Assembly: GCF_000002425.4 (NCBI RefSeq)
Contig: NC_037255.1
Location: 10,124,436-10,188,435, forward strand
Direction of reading: 5' to 3'
Source: Physcomitrium patens
Taxonomy: Eukaryota > Streptophyta > Bryopsida > Funariales > Funariaceae
Length of the DNA: 64,000 nt
The translations under genes were made by a program, and so were the position numbers. Shown here piece by piece: positions 62,111-64,000 of the stretch (position 1 is its first letter; the number at the start of each line of letters is the position of its first letter). The notes beneath the pieces are model-generated. The model had not been told where the DNA came from and did not search any database. It saw only the letters and a list, made by a program, of their open reading frames with translations.

Positions 62111-63896
62111 ATTGTCAGTCTCCTCTTTGTCGGTACTTGAGTGGGTGTTCATCCCCTTGTAAATACTTCTTGTGCCATTTTTTTATGCTCCGGACGAAAC
62201 TACAAGGTTTAATGGGGGCAGACGATGATATTACTAAAAGAAAAATGAAAAGAAAAAAATTTCGTGCATTTTGTGACTCTTGCACAAAATTTCATGTGAT
62301 CGTGGATTTCTTCATGTTCATTCTTTCGTTGTATACCTGCGGAGCATTAGAATCTAAGGGAAATGATATAGAATTATTACAAAACTGTCCAAATTACAGG
62401 ACGCGGATGGTCTGTGTAGTGTGTTTTAAGTTTAGAAAGCAGCATTAGCTTGTAAACGAGTACGTATTGTACCCCCTCATTCTATCTGAGAGTAGCCTTA
62501 ATCTTCGCTTCTGTCCTTCCTTCTCCTCTCCTGCTACATTTTCTCGTGTGCGGAATTCGGGAATCGGGAATCATGTTTCAACCATGCTTTTTGTTTGTAC
62601 TGTGATGTGGTCTAGAAAGTTTCGGTTTCTGACGTCTCAGGGACTGAGCTGCTTGGCGCTGGCAGCGTCGCGGCATAAGCATGTTTGCTTGTAATCCATT
62701 GAAGAGTGAATTATATACAAAGAGTGGTTTACACTATGCACAGCACAGAGGCCAAACCATGTACATTTCTCCTACGTTTGTCCAGTGTGGTTTCTGTGTT
62801 GCATTCTGTGCACCTCATTGTGCACCTTAAAATTTTAGATCATAACAGCACGATGGCTTGCAGACTTGTTCATCTCACCACCTTTAATTAACTCTAATCG
62901 GCGTAAGTCCATAAAAAGAAGAATAATAAGATTATACATTCACCAAATCAATCTATGGTGTCTGTGTACCTCCACGTATGAGCTGCACACGTCGCATGCA
63001 GTCAAGTTCACACAATAAAGCTGTCACGTTGCCAGATACAATTGCGTTGCAGTACAATATTGGTGTGTCCATGTATATAATAGACAACTAAGTGACAACC
63101 AAGACATCATTCAATCGGTCGCGTGTACAAGAAACACAAAGATGTTACCCACATTGTCTACGTATCCCTTGTATGTCAAAGACTCGGTGGTAACTCTAGT
63201 GTCATAAATATAATGTACAATTCAAAGAAATTTGTGTATTCGTGCCATCCTGACCTCACACCCAATGACTGTCTCACAATCTCAAGACAACATTTATAAT
63301 ACAATTAAGCAACACATCTTTGACAAAGAATTGTGGACTCCATTTAGACATCAAGTGTTGTAGGCACAAGTTGCAAATACATATGATATCTTCTGAATGT
63401 TTGCAACTAAGATCAATAAGATTTAATCTATATATAAGCATATTTTAATGTATTACATTATTGAGCAATACATAAGTTTTCCATGGAAGGTTGATGGTTA
63501 GTCACTTATATAAATCATTGCTCATAAAAACAAGATAAAAAATAAATAATAGTCTATAATATAGCTAAAGTTTCTCCTTCACAAGATGAATAGTTGTATG
63601 CTTTATTATTATGGCTTCTAGAAGAAAATATAATAACATATCATTTTTTCCCTATATCATCTTCATGTGTTAAGATTGCTTTCAATCCTAGCGCGCTTCA
63701 ATTTGAGTATAGTTGAAATGGATTAGAAGCATTTGGATGTTGAAGTATATGACTTGAATTCAACTTTTGCTTTAATATGTCAAATGCTTATTATTGCTCA
63801 CGACTTCAAGTCCATGGCTAATCCTTAAGTGTAAAAATAATTGAAGACTTTGCAATCAAGCTACACTTCTTAATAAACTGATAGTAATAATTTACC

Positions 63897-63931
<35 letters not shown>

Positions 63932-64000
63932 AAGCCATGAAACATTAATTAATATTAGAATCTTTTGTAGAATATTTACCTTTGCTTATTGCATGCAAAG
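62111..64000. other. 3' UTR of the GH31 gene and AT-rich spacer
   Basis: The first few hundred bases are mixed composition and likely 3' UTR; no canonical AATAAA lies close to the stop. From about 62.9 kb AT-rich, no gene recognised. Confidence 0.5.
63901..63929. repeat. Poly(A) tract
   Basis: Run of about 29 A near the window end; possibly a retroposon tail, but no body is recognisable to its left. Confidence 0.85.

Overview
The window looks like nuclear DNA of a seed-free land plant, most likely a moss or other bryophyte. It carries spliceosomal introns, a plant NF-YB gene, a plant-type GH31 glucosidase and plant LTR retrotransposons. It also carries HYDIN, a protein of the flagellar central pair that is expected only in plants with swimming sperm. 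The organism call is an inference; a fern or lycophyte is not excluded.

Layout. (1) 105-14237, + strand: the 3' part of a HYDIN gene in 14 exons, about 3,075 codons, with the 5' end outside the window. (2) 14238-16496: AT-rich spacer holding a 157-bp inverted-repeat MITE. (3) 16497-36245: a nested LTR retrotransposon block. A minus-strand Copia element (16502-36240, target duplication GTCTT) was broken by two minus-strand Ty3/Gypsy elements: A (19040-26907, 1,298-bp LTRs, tRNA-Trp-type primer site) and B (28097-34211, 398-bp LTRs, chromodomain, dense heat-shock-element arrays in its LTR promoters). All coding regions of the block contain stops or shifts. (4) 36246-42243: AT-rich spacer, then a more GC-rich stretch that is probably the 3' UTR of the next gene. 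(5) 42244-44934, minus strand: NF-YB, five coding exons, 175 aa, with a probable 5' UTR exon near 45438-45990 that is very pyrimidine-rich. (6) 46000-58000: mostly non-coding, with simple repeats, a second short copy of the MITE family, a 912-bp TRIM-like element (55349-56260) and several moderately GC-rich stretches that look partly coding but cannot be named. (7) 58104-58557: exon-like, unidentified sequence. (8) 59079-62110, + strand: complete three-exon GH31 alpha-glucosidase/alpha-xylosidase of 916 aa with signal peptide. (9) 62111-64000: 3' UTR and AT-rich spacer.

The three host genes are unrelated in function (sperm flagellum, CCAAT-box transcription factor, cell-wall or starch glycan trimming) and show no cluster logic. 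The most unusual content is the set of perfect heat-shock elements upstream of the TATA box in the LTRs of Gypsy B, the abrupt base-composition change inside HYDIN, and a 27-bp coding minisatellite inserted in the HYDIN adenylate-kinase-like domain. Exon boundaries were assigned by hand from reading frame, GT/AG sites and family resemblance.
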